Assembly (NCBI GenBank): GCA_029210625.1
Contig: JARGFU010000002.1
Coordinates: 163,190-227,189, forward strand
Direction: 5' to 3'
Length of the DNA: 64,000 nt
Source of the DNA: Deltaproteobacteria bacterium
Lineage (GTDB): Bacteria; Myxococcota; Myxococcia; SLRQ01
A model generated the notes under the pieces. That model made no database searches and was not told the DNA's origin. It worked only from the letters and a program-made list of their open reading frames with translations. The position numbers were made by a program, and so were the translations under genes. This document shows positions 47,324 to 56,013 of this stretch, piece by piece (within the stretch, counting starts at the first letter, position 1; every line of letters starts with the position of its first letter).

Positions 47324-48591
47324 TTCGCGTCCTCGGTCCAGACCTTCACGCCGCGGACCCCGCCGTCGTAGAAGGCCACCGCCAGGCGGCCGTCGGGCAG
47401 GAGGGTGGCGGCGAGGTAGCTGGCCATGGCCCCGCGGGTGCCGAAGTTGCGCAGGGTCCAGCCCTCGTCGCCGGCGCCCGCCGGGCGGGTGAGGAGGCGC
47501 AGGCGGGCGTCGGCCATGCCCACCCCGGGGAGGTGCTCGTGAGGCAGGTGGAGGGCCCCCTTGGCGGTCCCGACGAGGGCCATGGTGTTGGCGCTGCCCA
47601 CCAGGTGCTGGTGCTTCCACCCCTCGCCTCCCTCGGCCCGGGTGGCCAGGATCAGCCGCCGGTTGCGCAGGGTGAGGTAGGCGATCTGCGGGTGCCCCTT
47701 CGCGTCGAGGACCAGGCCGCTCTTCCAGCCCGCGTTCGCCGGCGTGACCAGGGTCTCGCTCTGCCACGCCTCGGCCCCCGGGGCGAGGGTGGCGTAGCGC
47801 AGCTGGGAGTCGAAGACGGTCCAGTTCGCGTAGGAGGCGTGGAGGGTGCCGTCGGGCCCCTGCAGGAAGCCCACCTCGATCGAGTGCGAGCCGCCGGCCT
47901 TCTCGTCGACGGTGCGCCGCTTCCAGTGCTGGTGCTCGCCGGGGGCGCCCGCGGGGCGGGCGAGGTGGATGAGCTTCTCCTTCGCCGTGTAGTAGAGGGC
48001 GTGCACGGTGCCGTCCGGAAGGGCGCGCAGCTGGGAGGCCATGCCGACCTCCTCGCCGTCGTCCACCACCTCGAAGAGCCAGTCGGGGTGGCCCTGGAAG
48101 GGGCGCCGCCGATCGTCGGAGTCGATCTTCTCGGCCCCGACCCGCGTCGCGTAGTAGAGCCGGCTCTTGTCCTGGTTGTAGTAGAGCAGGTGCGGGCGGC
48201 CGCTCCCGTCCACGGCGATCGAGGGGTACTTGCCCACCGCGCCGTAGGCGTCGACGACCGTGATCTCCCAGCCGCCCTCCTTCTTCGCCTGCGCGTGGTG
48301 GAGCTCGCCGTTGAAGGCGTCGGTGTAGGCGAGGTGGAGGGTGCCGTCGGGCGCGGCGGCCAGGTCCACCCACCAGCCCAGGTCCCCTTCCCGGGGCGGG
48401 ACGGTGAGGTCCGAGCCGTCGGCGGTCGGGGCGGCGCCCCCCTCGGGGTTGGCGGCCTCCACCAGGGAGAGGGTCCCCTTCGCCTCGGCCTCGGGCCAGG
48501 GCTTCAGGTCGGGCTCACAGCTGCACCCGCCCCCGATGAGCCCCGCGAGGAGCCCGAGGACCAGGGCCTTGGACCGATAGGCGTCGCGCAT
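47320..48591 (-). CDS. beta-propeller-like lipoprotein
   Basis: 423 residues with a lipoprotein signal ending LIGGGC. Repeats of about 45-60 residues carry PDGTLHLAYTD, GRPHLLYYN, PDGTVHALYYT, PDGTLHASYAN and GHPQIAYLT, as in secreted propellers of the BNR or six-/seven-bladed type. No catalytic residues are recognisable. The start at 48591 gives the lipoprotein signal; upstream in-frame starts would not. Its stop codon and that of the plus-strand neighbour share the palindrome CTAG (47320-47323). Confidence 0.78.
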   Translation of the reverse strand: MRDAYRSKALVLGLLAGLIGGGCSCEPDLKPWPEAEAKGTLSLVEAANPEGGAAPTADGSDLTVPPREGDLGWWVDLAAAPDGTLHLAYTDAFNGELHHAQAKKEGGWEITVVDAYGAVGKYPSIAVDGSGRPHLLYYNQDKSRLYYATRVGAEKIDSDDRRRPFQGHPDWLFEVVDDGEEVGMASQLRALPDGTVHALYYTAKEKLIHLARPAGAPGEHQHWKRRTVDEKAGGSHSIEVGFLQGPDGTLHASYANWTVFDSQLRYATLAPGAEAWQSETLVTPANAGWKSGLVLDAKGHPQIAYLTLRNRRLILATRAEGGEGWKHQHLVGSANTMALVGTAKGALHLPHEHLPGVGMADARLRLLTRPAGAGDEGWTLRNFGTRGAMASYLAATLLPDGRLAVAFYDGGVRGVKVWTEDAN

Positions 48592-48646
48592 GGCGGCTAC
48601 CCATACCATCTTGACGCCGGCCGGACACGCCTCTAGGAGGGGCCCC

Positions 48647-49012
48647 ATGAGTGAGAGCGAGAACGGCGGAAGCAAGGGCGGGGCCGGCCCCGACAAGATG
48701 AAGCAGCAGCTCGACCGGATGGTGAAGACCACCGTCGAGGGGCTCGAGGAGCTCAAGGAGGTCCTCCTGCGGGCGTCGCAGAACGCCAAGGTGAAGCTCG
48801 ACGCGACGCTGCTGCGGCGGGAGCGGGATCGCCTCTACCAGACCCTCGGGGAGCAGACCTACCACCTGGTGGAGGACGGCACCCTCAAGGCCCCCGGGGC
48901 CCTCCGGGACACGATCGACCGGATCCACGCCCTGGTGGAGCAGCTGGCGGCCGAGGAGGCGTCCATGGACGAGGGAGAGGGCGGCCCGGACGACGAGGAG
49001 ACCGATTCCTGA
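48647..49012 (+). CDS. small coiled-coil protein, hypothetical
   Basis: 121 residues, Glu/Lys-rich and almost entirely helical (MKQQLDRMVKTTVEGLEELK onward), with an acidic C-terminal tail (GGPDDEETDS). No family recognised and no signal peptide, so it is cytoplasmic. AGGAGGGG lies 6 bases upstream of the ATG at 48647. A TTGACG at 48611-48616 may be a -35 element. It stands alone before tRNA-Ala. Confidence 0.7.
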   Translation: MSESENGGSKGGAGPDKMKQQLDRMVKTTVEGLEELKEVLLRASQNAKVKLDATLLRRERDRLYQTLGEQTYHLVEDGTLKAPGALRDTIDRIHALVEQLAAEEASMDEGEGGPDDEETDS

Positions 49013-49039
49013 CCCCCGGGCCCGGGTCGATTTCGGGCC

Positions 49040-49069
49040 TTGACGAGGGGGGGCTGGCGTTCGTATAAA
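49040..49069 (+). promoter_or_regulatory. sigma-70 promoter of tRNA-Ala
   Basis: TTGACG (49040-49045), an 18-base spacer and TATAAA (49064-49069) give a start near 49077, leaving a leader of about 40 bases before the tRNA. Confidence 0.8.
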
Positions 49070-49118
49070 CCCGCTCCCGGTCAGGTCCACGAGGCCTCTC
49101 GGGCGACAACGAGAATAT

Positions 49119-49191
49119 GGGGATGTAGCTCAGTTGGGAGAGCGCGTGAATGGCATTCACGAGGTCGTCGGTTCGATCCCGTCCATCTCCA
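49119..49191 (+). tRNA. tRNA-Ala (GGC)
   Basis: Acceptor GGGGATG/CATCTCC (one G-U pair), anticodon stem CGTGA/TCACG with loop ATGGCAT (anticodon GGC), T-loop GGTTCGATCCC, discriminator A. CCA is not encoded. Confidence 0.96.
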
Positions 49192-49197
49192 CTCCAT

Positions 49198-49237
49198 AAA
49201 GGGCCTGGCTTTCATCGAAGCCGGGCCCTTTCTTTTT
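49198..49237 (+). terminator. terminator after tRNA-Ala
   Basis: AAAGGGCCTGGCTT pairs with AAGCCGGGCCCTTT (one imperfect position) around TCATCG, followed by CTTTTT. Confidence 0.88.
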
Positions 49238-49256
49238 CCGGTCAGGGAGGACCGCG

Positions 49257-49568
49257 ATGCGCTACACCCACCACGTCTTCATCTGCGCTCACGAGCGGCC
49301 CCCCGGCACGCCCAAGGGCGACTGCGCCAGCAAGGGCGCCTTCGATCTCATCAGCCTCTTCAAGGAGGCCCTCCACGAGCACGGGCTCTCGGGATCGGTG
49401 AGGGCGCAGAAGGCGGGCTGCCTCGACCTCTGCGGTCAGGGGCCCTCGGTCGTCGTCTACCCCGAGGGGGTCTTCTACGCCCGGGTGAAGCCCGAGGACG
49501 TGAAGACGATCGTCGAGGAGCACCTCGTCGGGGGCAAGCCGGTCGAGCGTCTCCTGGCCGTGCTCTGA
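49257..49568 (+). CDS. thioredoxin-like [2Fe-2S] ferredoxin
   Basis: 103 residues. Cys positions in FICAHERPPGTPKGDCASKG (Cys10 and Cys23) and AGCLDLCGQGPSVVVYPEG (Cys55 and Cys59) match the four ligands of thioredoxin-fold [2Fe-2S] proteins of the HoxE/NuoE or small (2Fe-2S) ferredoxin type. A cytoplasmic electron carrier; the partner is not visible here. GGGAGG precedes the ATG. It is a single gene between the tRNA terminator and a convergent gene 7 bases away. Confidence 0.87.
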   Translation: MRYTHHVFICAHERPPGTPKGDCASKGAFDLISLFKEALHEHGLSGSVRAQKAGCLDLCGQGPSVVVYPEGVFYARVKPEDVKTIVEEHLVGGKPVERLLAVL

Positions 49569-49575
49569 CGCCGCG

Positions 49576-52449
49576 TCAGCGCCGCCGGAAGAGGGGCAGG
49601 ATCAGGCCGAAGAGGGCCACCATCAGCCAGCTGGTCCGCCGGGCGCGGGGGTCGCCGGCTTGGCCGCAGCCGAGGCAGGAGGCCAGCACCCCCGGCTTCT
49701 CCTCGTTGCGCTGGAGGATGAAGCTCTGGGAGGCGTCGTTCGCCACGGCGAGCTCCAGGCTGGCGCTCTCGTAGCCGTTGTGGCTCGCGGTGAGCCGGTA
49801 GATGCCCGGCTGCAGCCCGTCGAAGGAGAACTCGCCGGCGCCGTTGGTGTTGTCGCGCCCGGAGGTCCCGGGCCCCTCGATGTCGACGCGGCTGCCGCTC
49901 CAGCTGCCGGTGCTCTCGTCGGAGAGCTGCACCACGCCGGAGAGCACGAAGCCCTGGCCGCCCTCGGGGCTGAGCTCGACGTCGTGGGTGGTCGTGACCC
50001 GCACCTCGAGGGCGCTCTCCTGGTGGGTGGCGTAGCCCGCCGCGCTCACGCTGAAGGCGTAGGTGCCGGCCGCCACGCCGCCGAAGACGTAGTTGCCCAG
50101 GGCGTTGCTGTGGGTCACCTGGGTGGCGCCGCCGGTGGTGGAGGCCAGCGTGATCTCGGCGTCGGAGACCGGCACGCCCAGCCCCGACACCGTGATCTGG
50201 CCTCGCAGCACCAGGGCGTTGGAGGCCTGGACCAGCTGGATCGGCGGCAGGACGACGTCGGCGTCGACCACCGTGAGGACGATGGTCTGGGGCGCGTAGT
50301 CGGTGGCGCCGGCCTGGAGCTCGTGATCTCCCGGGGGCACCAGGGTGAGCACGAAGTCGCCCGCGGCGTCGGCGGTGGCGACGGCCCCGAGGGCGTCGAT
50401 CTCCACCCGGGCGCCGCCGAGGGCCTGGCCGGTGGTGGCGTCCTCGATGTGGCCGGAGACGGCGTAGCCGACCGGGATCGGGGAGAGGACGAGGACGATG
50501 TCCGTGACGTCGGTGGAGGGGGAGAGGGTGATCCCCCGGGAGGTGAAGCCGTCCTTGATCGCCGAGACCCGGACCTCGACCCCCTGGGGGACGTCGAGGA
50601 ACTCGAAGGTGCCGTCGGTGGCGGTCAGCACCTCGTCCATGCGCACGAGGTCGGGAGAGGTCAGGAGCCGCACCCGGGCGTCGGCCAGGGGCCGCCCGTC
50701 GGCCCGATCCACCCGGCCCGCGAGGCGGACGCCGGGGATCCAGGCCAGGTCGAAGTCCTGGGTCTGGTGCCCGCCCGCCAGGGTGAGGGCGGCGCCGCCG
50801 TCGACGTAGTGCCAGAGCTCGGCGGCGAGGGTGTAGCTGCCGTCGGGCAGGGGCAGGCGGTAGAAGCCGGAGGCGTCGGTGGTGGCGGTGTCTCCGCCCG
50901 GCGTCGCGGTGATCACCGCGCCCTCGAGGGGCGCGCCGGAGCTCGCGTCCCGCACGATCCCGCTCACCGAGAAGGAGAAGCCCGGAGGGGGCGCGCCCGG
51001 CGTGGGCGCGGCGGCGGCCTGCCAGGTGGTGTCGAGGGGCTCGCTGGTCTCGTCGTGCCGCTCCCCGCCGGGCTCGGTGACGCCGTTGGCGGCCGGGTCG
51101 CGCGCCTCGCCCGACTCGAGGAAGTCGATCCGCTCGATCGTGGTGTCCGCGGGCGCCGGGGTGGTGTTCACGCCCATCGCGTCCGTGCCGTAGGTGCTCG
51201 CGCCGACGGTGTGGCCGGACTTGTCCGGGGCCTCGTCCCCGGCGGCGGGGGCGCCCCAGACCAGGAGGTCGAGGTCGACGACCAGCTCGTCGCCGGGCTG
51301 CCAGAGGAAGAGGAAGAAGCTCTCGCCCACCAGCTCGAGGGCGGCGCTGGCGTCGATGGAGCCGGTGAAGCTCGCCGGCAGGCTCGAGAAGACGAAGTCG
51401 GGGGCGACGCCGTGAACCGTCGAGAAGGTGGCCGCGTCGATGAAGGCGACGCTGGCGAAGGCCCCCGGCGCCAGGGCGGCGCCGGCGGGGAAGCGCACCA
51501 GGAAGTCGCCGGGCGTGGCGGCGGTCGGTGAGGCGCCGAGGTCGAGGTAGGCGCCGTCGTCCCCGAGGTGAATCCCCGAGAGGGAGAGGGGCGCGGGCGA
51601 GGGGTTGTGGAGCTCGACGAAGGGGGCGGCGGAGTCGAGGGAGAGCTCGGTGAGCAGGGGAGGCTGCACGGCCCCGGGCAGGGCGACGACCCGGGCCATG
51701 CCTCGCTGCAGGCGGGCCTCGATCCGGGTCCGGGTGAAGGCGGGGGTGTCGACGGTGTAGGGCGTGCCGGTGTTCAGGGTGCCGGAGAAGTCCCAGCCGT
51801 CGGCGCCGAGGCTGAGCGTGCCCGGATCGCTGGCGATGCGCAGGCCGCCGGTGAGCGGGATCGCCGCCACGAGGTCGAGGGTGTCCACCGGATCGACCGC
51901 GCCGAGGGAGGTGGCGGGGCTGTTGGCGCTCCAGGGGGTGCCGCCGAAGTGGGCCTGGAGGTCGCCGACCACCCCGAAGCCGCCCTGCAGGTTCCAGTCG
52001 TCGGCGACGCCCGGGATGGGGCCGTAGCCCTTGCAGGAGAGGATGGTCGCCGGATCGGTGCAGGTGGCGGTGAGGGGCTCGAGGGGGTCGGCCTCGGTGC
52101 CGTAGAAGATCCGCACCACCCGCGCTCCGCCGTCGGGCAGGGCGAGGACCATCGGGCCGCCGCCCGCGGCGCCCACGGCGCTGGTGAGATCTCCCCCGGG
52201 GGGGACGACCACGTAGTGGAGGGTGCGCGGCGCGGTGGGCGCTGCCGCGTCGGCGGGCAGGGAGAGATCGAGGGAGTAGAGGCCGTCGCCCGCGCTCTGA
52301 TCGCCCGAGGTGCCGTCGTCGACCAGGGCCACCGCCGTGAGCAGGTCGAAGGCCGGCGTGGCCGCGTCCTTCCAGACCACCTGGGGCTGGGCCGAGGCCA
52401 GGGAGGGCGCGAGCAGCAGGGGCGCGAGCGCGAGCAGCAGCTTCTTCAT
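49576..52449 (-). CDS. surface protein: lamin-tail-like and repeated beta-sandwich domains, MYXO-CTERM-like tail
   Basis: 957 residues. Signal peptide (LAPLLLAPSLASA); a lamin-tail-type domain near 270-470 (LLTELSLDSAAPFVELHN); then five or more carboxypeptidase-regulatory-like beta-sandwich repeats of about 80-90 residues (GVRLAGRVDRADGRPLADAR, AVSGHIEDATTGQALGGAR, LRGQITVSGLGVPVSDAE). The C-terminus has a Gly-Cys pair (CLGCGQAGDPR), a hydrophobic helix (SWLMVALFGLILPL) and FRRR, the arrangement of the MYXO-CTERM sorting signal that anchors proteins on the myxobacterial surface. Start at ATG 52449, overlapping the stop of the lipoprotein gene before it (TGATG). Confidence 0.85.
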   Translation of the reverse strand: MKKLLLALAPLLLAPSLASAQPQVVWKDAATPAFDLLTAVALVDDGTSGDQSAGDGLYSLDLSLPADAAAPTAPRTLHYVVVPPGGDLTSAVGAAGGGPMVLALPDGGARVVRIFYGTEADPLEPLTATCTDPATILSCKGYGPIPGVADDWNLQGGFGVVGDLQAHFGGTPWSANSPATSLGAVDPVDTLDLVAAIPLTGGLRIASDPGTLSLGADGWDFSGTLNTGTPYTVDTPAFTRTRIEARLQRGMARVVALPGAVQPPLLTELSLDSAAPFVELHNPSPAPLSLSGIHLGDDGAYLDLGASPTAATPGDFLVRFPAGAALAPGAFASVAFIDAATFSTVHGVAPDFVFSSLPASFTGSIDASAALELVGESFFLFLWQPGDELVVDLDLLVWGAPAAGDEAPDKSGHTVGASTYGTDAMGVNTTPAPADTTIERIDFLESGEARDPAANGVTEPGGERHDETSEPLDTTWQAAAAPTPGAPPPGFSFSVSGIVRDASSGAPLEGAVITATPGGDTATTDASGFYRLPLPDGSYTLAAELWHYVDGGAALTLAGGHQTQDFDLAWIPGVRLAGRVDRADGRPLADARVRLLTSPDLVRMDEVLTATDGTFEFLDVPQGVEVRVSAIKDGFTSRGITLSPSTDVTDIVLVLSPIPVGYAVSGHIEDATTGQALGGARVEIDALGAVATADAAGDFVLTLVPPGDHELQAGATDYAPQTIVLTVVDADVVLPPIQLVQASNALVLRGQITVSGLGVPVSDAEITLASTTGGATQVTHSNALGNYVFGGVAAGTYAFSVSAAGYATHQESALEVRVTTTHDVELSPEGGQGFVLSGVVQLSDESTGSWSGSRVDIEGPGTSGRDNTNGAGEFSFDGLQPGIYRLTASHNGYESASLELAVANDASQSFILQRNEEKPGVLASCLGCGQAGDPRARRTSWLMVALFGLILPLFRRR

Positions 52450-52919
52450 CACTCTTCCTCCACCTCGGTGGTCACGAGGTAGTCGGCCGCCATGTCCGAG
52501 TAGATCTCGAGCAGGTGGTCCCCCGCCTCGGGCAGATCGAGGTGGAACTCGATGATCCGGTCGTCGCCGGCGTACTCGAAGAGATCGATGTCCTCGGGGC
52601 CATCGACCACCACCTGCTCCATGGAGACGTCGCCGCAGTCCGGGCTGAAGGCCTGCACCAGGATCTCGGTCCCCGGGTAGACCATCTCCACGAAGAGGAG
52701 GCGGACGATCAGGCGGGCGTCCCGGGTGATGGAGCGCACCACGATCCGCTGCTCGCCGGGGAAGACCCCGCGGGTGAAGTGCTCGTCGTCGAGGACGCAG
52801 CCCGCCTGCTTCTTGCAGGAGGGCACCACGCCGTTGCAGAGGTCCTCGATGCGGCCCTGGGTGAAGAGGGTCTCGTCGGTGCAGCCCAGGCCCGCGAGGA
52901 CCACGACGAGGGCGAGCAT
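52449..52919 (-). CDS. small lipoprotein upstream of the surface protein
   Basis: 156 residues, signal ending LAGLGC. The mature part has four Cys near the N-terminus (DLCNGVVPSCKKQAGCVL) and a beta-rich domain (IVVRSITRDARLIVRLLFVE; RIIEFHLDLPEAGDHLLEIY) resembling small pre-peptidase-type sandwiches. No family named. Its stop overlaps the start of the 957-residue surface protein, so the two are produced together and may form a complex. 33 bases separate it from a divergent gene. Confidence 0.78.
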   Translation of the reverse strand: MLALVVVLAGLGCTDETLFTQGRIEDLCNGVVPSCKKQAGCVLDDEHFTRGVFPGEQRIVVRSITRDARLIVRLLFVEMVYPGTEILVQAFSPDCGDVSMEQVVVDGPEDIDLFEYAGDDRIIEFHLDLPEAGDHLLEIYSDMAADYLVTTEVEEE

Positions 52920-52952
52920 TGGCCCCCTGATCCTGCTAAGAAGCCTTCTGGG

Positions 52953-53918
52953 ATGGCGGCGCGAGAGAAGAGAGGGCGAAGCGGGCACCGGCGGCTGGCC
53001 GCCGCGGCGCTCTCCCTGTCGCTCGTCGCCGGGCCGGCCCTCGCAGCGGAGCCGGTCGAGCCCGCCGTGGTGGGGCTGCGGATCTTCCCGGTGGGTGAGG
53101 GCGAGCCGGCGGGTGGGGTCACGGGGGATCTGCACGCGGCGCTCCGCTTGATCGAGGGTGAGGGGTTCGTGCTGCGGCGCCTGCCGCTGGCGGCGCCCGC
53201 CGAGGACGGTGGGCTGACGCCGGAGGACCAGGTCCAGGAGGACCGGGCCCGTTCGCTGGAGCTCTCCCTGGAGTTCCGGGAGGCCGCCGGAGTCTGGGCC
53301 GGGCTCCTCGAGCAGGTGCTCTCTCGCCCCATGCTGCTGCTCCAGCCCCAGCAGGTGGCGCGGATCCAGCTGGCCCTGGCCGCCGCCCAGGCCGAGGGCG
53401 GGGAGCGCGAGCTGGCCCTCCTGGGCTTCCGCACGGCCCTGGCCCTGGACGCGAACGCCCGCCTGGGGCCGGCCTATCCGCCGCGGGCGCGCGCCCTCTT
53501 CGAGGAGGCGCTCCAGCGGGGCCCCCTCCTGCCGCCGACCCCCCGCCCGGCGCTCCAGCGGCAGGTGGCGCAGGCCCGGAGCCTGGAGGGCATCGTCTGG
53601 ATCGCCCTGGGGCGGGATCAGGTCGGGGAGGTGCTCCTGCGGGGCTTCACGCCCCGGGTCTCGGAGGTGGACCTGCCCGAGGTCCGCCTGACCCTCCCCG
53701 CCGAGCCGGCCGCCCGGCGATCGGTCCTGCGTCAGGAGGCCCTGGCGCTCCAGCGCCTGCTCCAGCGCACCTTCCCGGGGCCGACGCCGGCCACCCCCTG
53801 GTACCGACGAGGCTGGGTGCTGGCCACGGGCGGAGGCCTGATCGTCGCCACGACGGCGACGATCCTCCTCGCCCGCTTCCTCTCCCCGGCGCAGGTCGAC
53901 CTGGTGGTGCAGCATTGA
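52953..53918 (+). CDS. exported protein with C-terminal transmembrane helix
   Basis: 321 residues. A signal peptide (LAAAALSLSLVAGPALA) is followed by a helical region with TPR-like pairs (ARIQLALAAAQAEGGERELALLGFRTALALD) and a C-terminal hydrophobic helix (WVLATGGGLIVATTATILLARFL, ~290-312), as in PEGA or tetratricopeptide membrane proteins of Myxococcota. Function unknown. The ATG at 52953 lies 33 bases from the divergent lipoprotein. Its stop is followed 14 bases later by the Kelch lipoprotein ATG; probably one transcript. Confidence 0.72.
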   Translation: MAAREKRGRSGHRRLAAAALSLSLVAGPALAAEPVEPAVVGLRIFPVGEGEPAGGVTGDLHAALRLIEGEGFVLRRLPLAAPAEDGGLTPEDQVQEDRARSLELSLEFREAAGVWAGLLEQVLSRPMLLLQPQQVARIQLALAAAQAEGGERELALLGFRTALALDANARLGPAYPPRARALFEEALQRGPLLPPTPRPALQRQVAQARSLEGIVWIALGRDQVGEVLLRGFTPRVSEVDLPEVRLTLPAEPAARRSVLRQEALALQRLLQRTFPGPTPATPWYRRGWVLATGGGLIVATTATILLARFLSPAQVDLVVQH

Positions 53919-53932
53919 GACGCCCCTCCCGC

Positions 53933-55438
53933 ATGGCGTACCCACGCAGCATATCGCCCCGCCCGGGGGCGTTCCAGCGCTGCCTCCGGGCCCTGCTGGG
54001 GGCCGCCCTGCTGCTCTTCGGGGAGGCGGGCTGCGCGCGGGACGTGGGCGATCTGAACCTCCTGATCGTCCGCTCGCCCGTGGTGCAGGAGGAGCCCCTG
54101 GATCCGGAGCTGGTGAAGTGGCTGGGGATCCGCGCCGAGGGGCCGGGCATGGGTGTGCGGACCCTGGAGGAGCCCTTCGTCCAGGGGGAGACCAGCCGCC
54201 TGCCCCACGTCGAGGTCGGGCCCGAGCGGACCCTCCAGCTCGAGGGCCGGGTCAGCGAGGGGGGCGCGGTGGTCAGCCGGGGCCGGAGCGTTCCCCTGGA
54301 GATCCTCCCCGGCCGGACCGAGGTCGAGCTCTTCGTCGGGCTGGTGGGGCGCTTCTCCACCAGCAGCGGCGGACCCCTCCTCGAGCCCCGGGGCGAGGCC
54401 CACCTCCTGCCGGTGGCGCCGGGCCTGCTCTTCCTGGTGGGGGGGCGCGAGGCGCCGGGCGGCGCGCTCCCGGGCGCCCTGGAGGCCTTCGATCCCACCC
54501 GGGGTGAGCGCACGATCTCCGGCGACTGCCGGGGGGGAGGCTTCCTCTGCCTGCGCTGGCCGCGCACCCACCACGCGGCGCTGCCGGCGGCCGACGGGGT
54601 GCTGGTCCTCGGGGGCGCCGACGACACGGGCCTGATCGGCGAGATCGAGCGCTGCACGGTCGCCGGCTGCTCGGTCTGGGGGACCCTCGACGAGCCCCGG
54701 AGGGATCCGGCGGCGGCCCCCTCCGGCGAGGCCCGCGGGGGCGGCGGTTTCCTGGTGGGCGGCGAGGGCTCCACCGGCCCGCTGCCCTCGGTCGACCGGG
54801 TGGTGGCCGACGGCCGCCTGGTCCCGGCGCCGCCCCTGCCGAGCGCGCGGACGCGGGCCGCGGCGGCGGTGGCCGGCGACGGCACCCTGGTGGTCTTCGG
54901 CGGGCTGGGAGCGGCGGGCACCGCCCTGCCCGGCGCGGTGCGGTTGCGCGCCGACGCCACCAGCTTCGAGCTGGTCGAGGGCGCAGCGGACGCCGGCCGG
55001 GCCGACGCCGTCGCGGTGACCCTCCCCGACGGCCGCGTCCTCTTCGTGGGGGGGCGCCACAGCGACGGGACGCCCTCCGACGAGGTCGATCTCTACGATC
55101 CCGAGGCCGGGGCCATCTGCCCGGTGGGGACCCTGCGGCGGCCCCTGGCCGACCACTCGGTCAGCCCGCTGCCCCACGGCGGAGCGCTGGTGGCAGGCGG
55201 CCTGGGCGCCGGGGAGGCCGTGACCAACGAGGTCAGCCGCCTCGACACGCGCTTCGTCCCCTCCGGCGCCACCTGCGCGACGGTGCGGGACACCCTGGAG
55301 GTCGCTCCGGCCGGAAGACTACGGCACGCCCGTCATCACCACGCGGCGGCGACGGCTGCGAACGGCCTCGTCGTGGTCGCCGGCGGCTACGGGGAGACCG
55401 GCGAGGGCGTGGGGACGATCGAGGTTTACGTTCCGTAG
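53933..55438 (+). CDS. Kelch-repeat lipoprotein
   Basis: 501 residues, signal ending FGEAGC. After ~150 residues of beta-rich sequence come Kelch-type blades marked by paired Gly: GLLFLVGGRE, VLVLGGADDTG, LVVFGGLGAAG, VLFVGGRHSDG, GALVAGGLGAG, LVVVAGGYGE. These make six-bladed propellers used for protein or glycan binding. A TTG in frame at 53915 overlaps the previous stop; the ATG at 53933 is preferred since the signal remains complete. The second hexamer repeat lies 14 bases after the stop. Confidence 0.82.
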   Translation: MAYPRSISPRPGAFQRCLRALLGAALLLFGEAGCARDVGDLNLLIVRSPVVQEEPLDPELVKWLGIRAEGPGMGVRTLEEPFVQGETSRLPHVEVGPERTLQLEGRVSEGGAVVSRGRSVPLEILPGRTEVELFVGLVGRFSTSSGGPLLEPRGEAHLLPVAPGLLFLVGGREAPGGALPGALEAFDPTRGERTISGDCRGGGFLCLRWPRTHHAALPAADGVLVLGGADDTGLIGEIERCTVAGCSVWGTLDEPRRDPAAAPSGEARGGGGFLVGGEGSTGPLPSVDRVVADGRLVPAPPLPSARTRAAAAVAGDGTLVVFGGLGAAGTALPGAVRLRADATSFELVEGAADAGRADAVAVTLPDGRVLFVGGRHSDGTPSDEVDLYDPEAGAICPVGTLRRPLADHSVSPLPHGGALVAGGLGAGEAVTNEVSRLDTRFVPSGATCATVRDTLEVAPAGRLRHARHHHAAATAANGLVVVAGGYGETGEGVGTIEVYVP

Positions 55439-55452
55439 CGGTCCCTACCGTT

Positions 55453-55480
55453 CACGTACACGTCCACGTGCACGTACACG
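55453..55480 (-). repeat. CGTGNA hexamer tandem repeat, second copy
   Basis: Read on the minus strand there are four CGTGNA units (third base pair varying T, C, G, T) plus CGTG, nearly all alternating purine and pyrimidine, with one break at 55464. Again in a short gap (50 bases) between convergent genes, like the copy at 24141-24166. Confidence 0.85.
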
Positions 55481-55488
55481 GCCTCACC

Positions 55489-56013
55489 CTAGTTACACAG
55501 GGAGTCGTCCCGGGCACCCTCTTCGATGTTGACCGGGGTCTCACAGTCGAAGTCGGAGGCGCTGCCCACGTCCGCCGGATCGATCATCCGGCCGCACATC
55601 GGCACCACCAGGGTGGGGAAGTTCTCGGCGCTCGACTGCACGATGAGGGCGATGTTGTCGACGGTGCTGCTCGTGCTGTCGTGGTCGTAGGTGATCCGCA
55701 CCGCCGCGTCGTTGTCCGGGTCGACCGTCGCGGGCTCGGGACCCTCGACGCTGAAGGCGTTGCGGGTGTCCCCGACGATGCAGGTCTGAGTGACCTCCAC
55801 CGGCTCGGTGCCGTAGCTCTGCAGGAGGAGCACCCACGAGCAGGGGGCGTAGCGCCCGCAGCCGGGATCCAGATCCGCGCTGGCCTGCAGCGGGAGGTTG
55901 CCGAAGTTCACCGGCGAGAAGTGGGGGCGGATCAGGGCGCCGCTCTCCTCTCCACCCGGGCCGCAGGCCGTCAGGACGAAGCTCAGCGCAGCGAAGATCG
56001 CGATCCGGTTCAT
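55489..56013 (-). CDS. lipoprotein with one immunoglobulin-like (ASH-type) domain
   Basis: 174 residues, signal ending FVLTAC. The mature domain starts FSPVNFGNLPLQ and continues with TEPVEVTQTCIVGDTRNAFSVE and NFPTLVVPMCGR, the strand pattern of ASH/choice-of-anchor-type beta-sandwiches; five Cys after the lipid-anchor Cys. Its start overlaps the stop of the FHA activator gene (ATGA), so it is the last gene of the minus-strand envelope operon. Confidence 0.72.
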   Translation of the reverse strand: MNRIAIFAALSFVLTACGPGGEESGALIRPHFSPVNFGNLPLQASADLDPGCGRYAPCSWVLLLQSYGTEPVEVTQTCIVGDTRNAFSVEGPEPATVDPDNDAAVRITYDHDSTSSTVDNIALIVQSSAENFPTLVVPMCGRMIDPADVGSASDFDCETPVNIEEGARDDSLCN

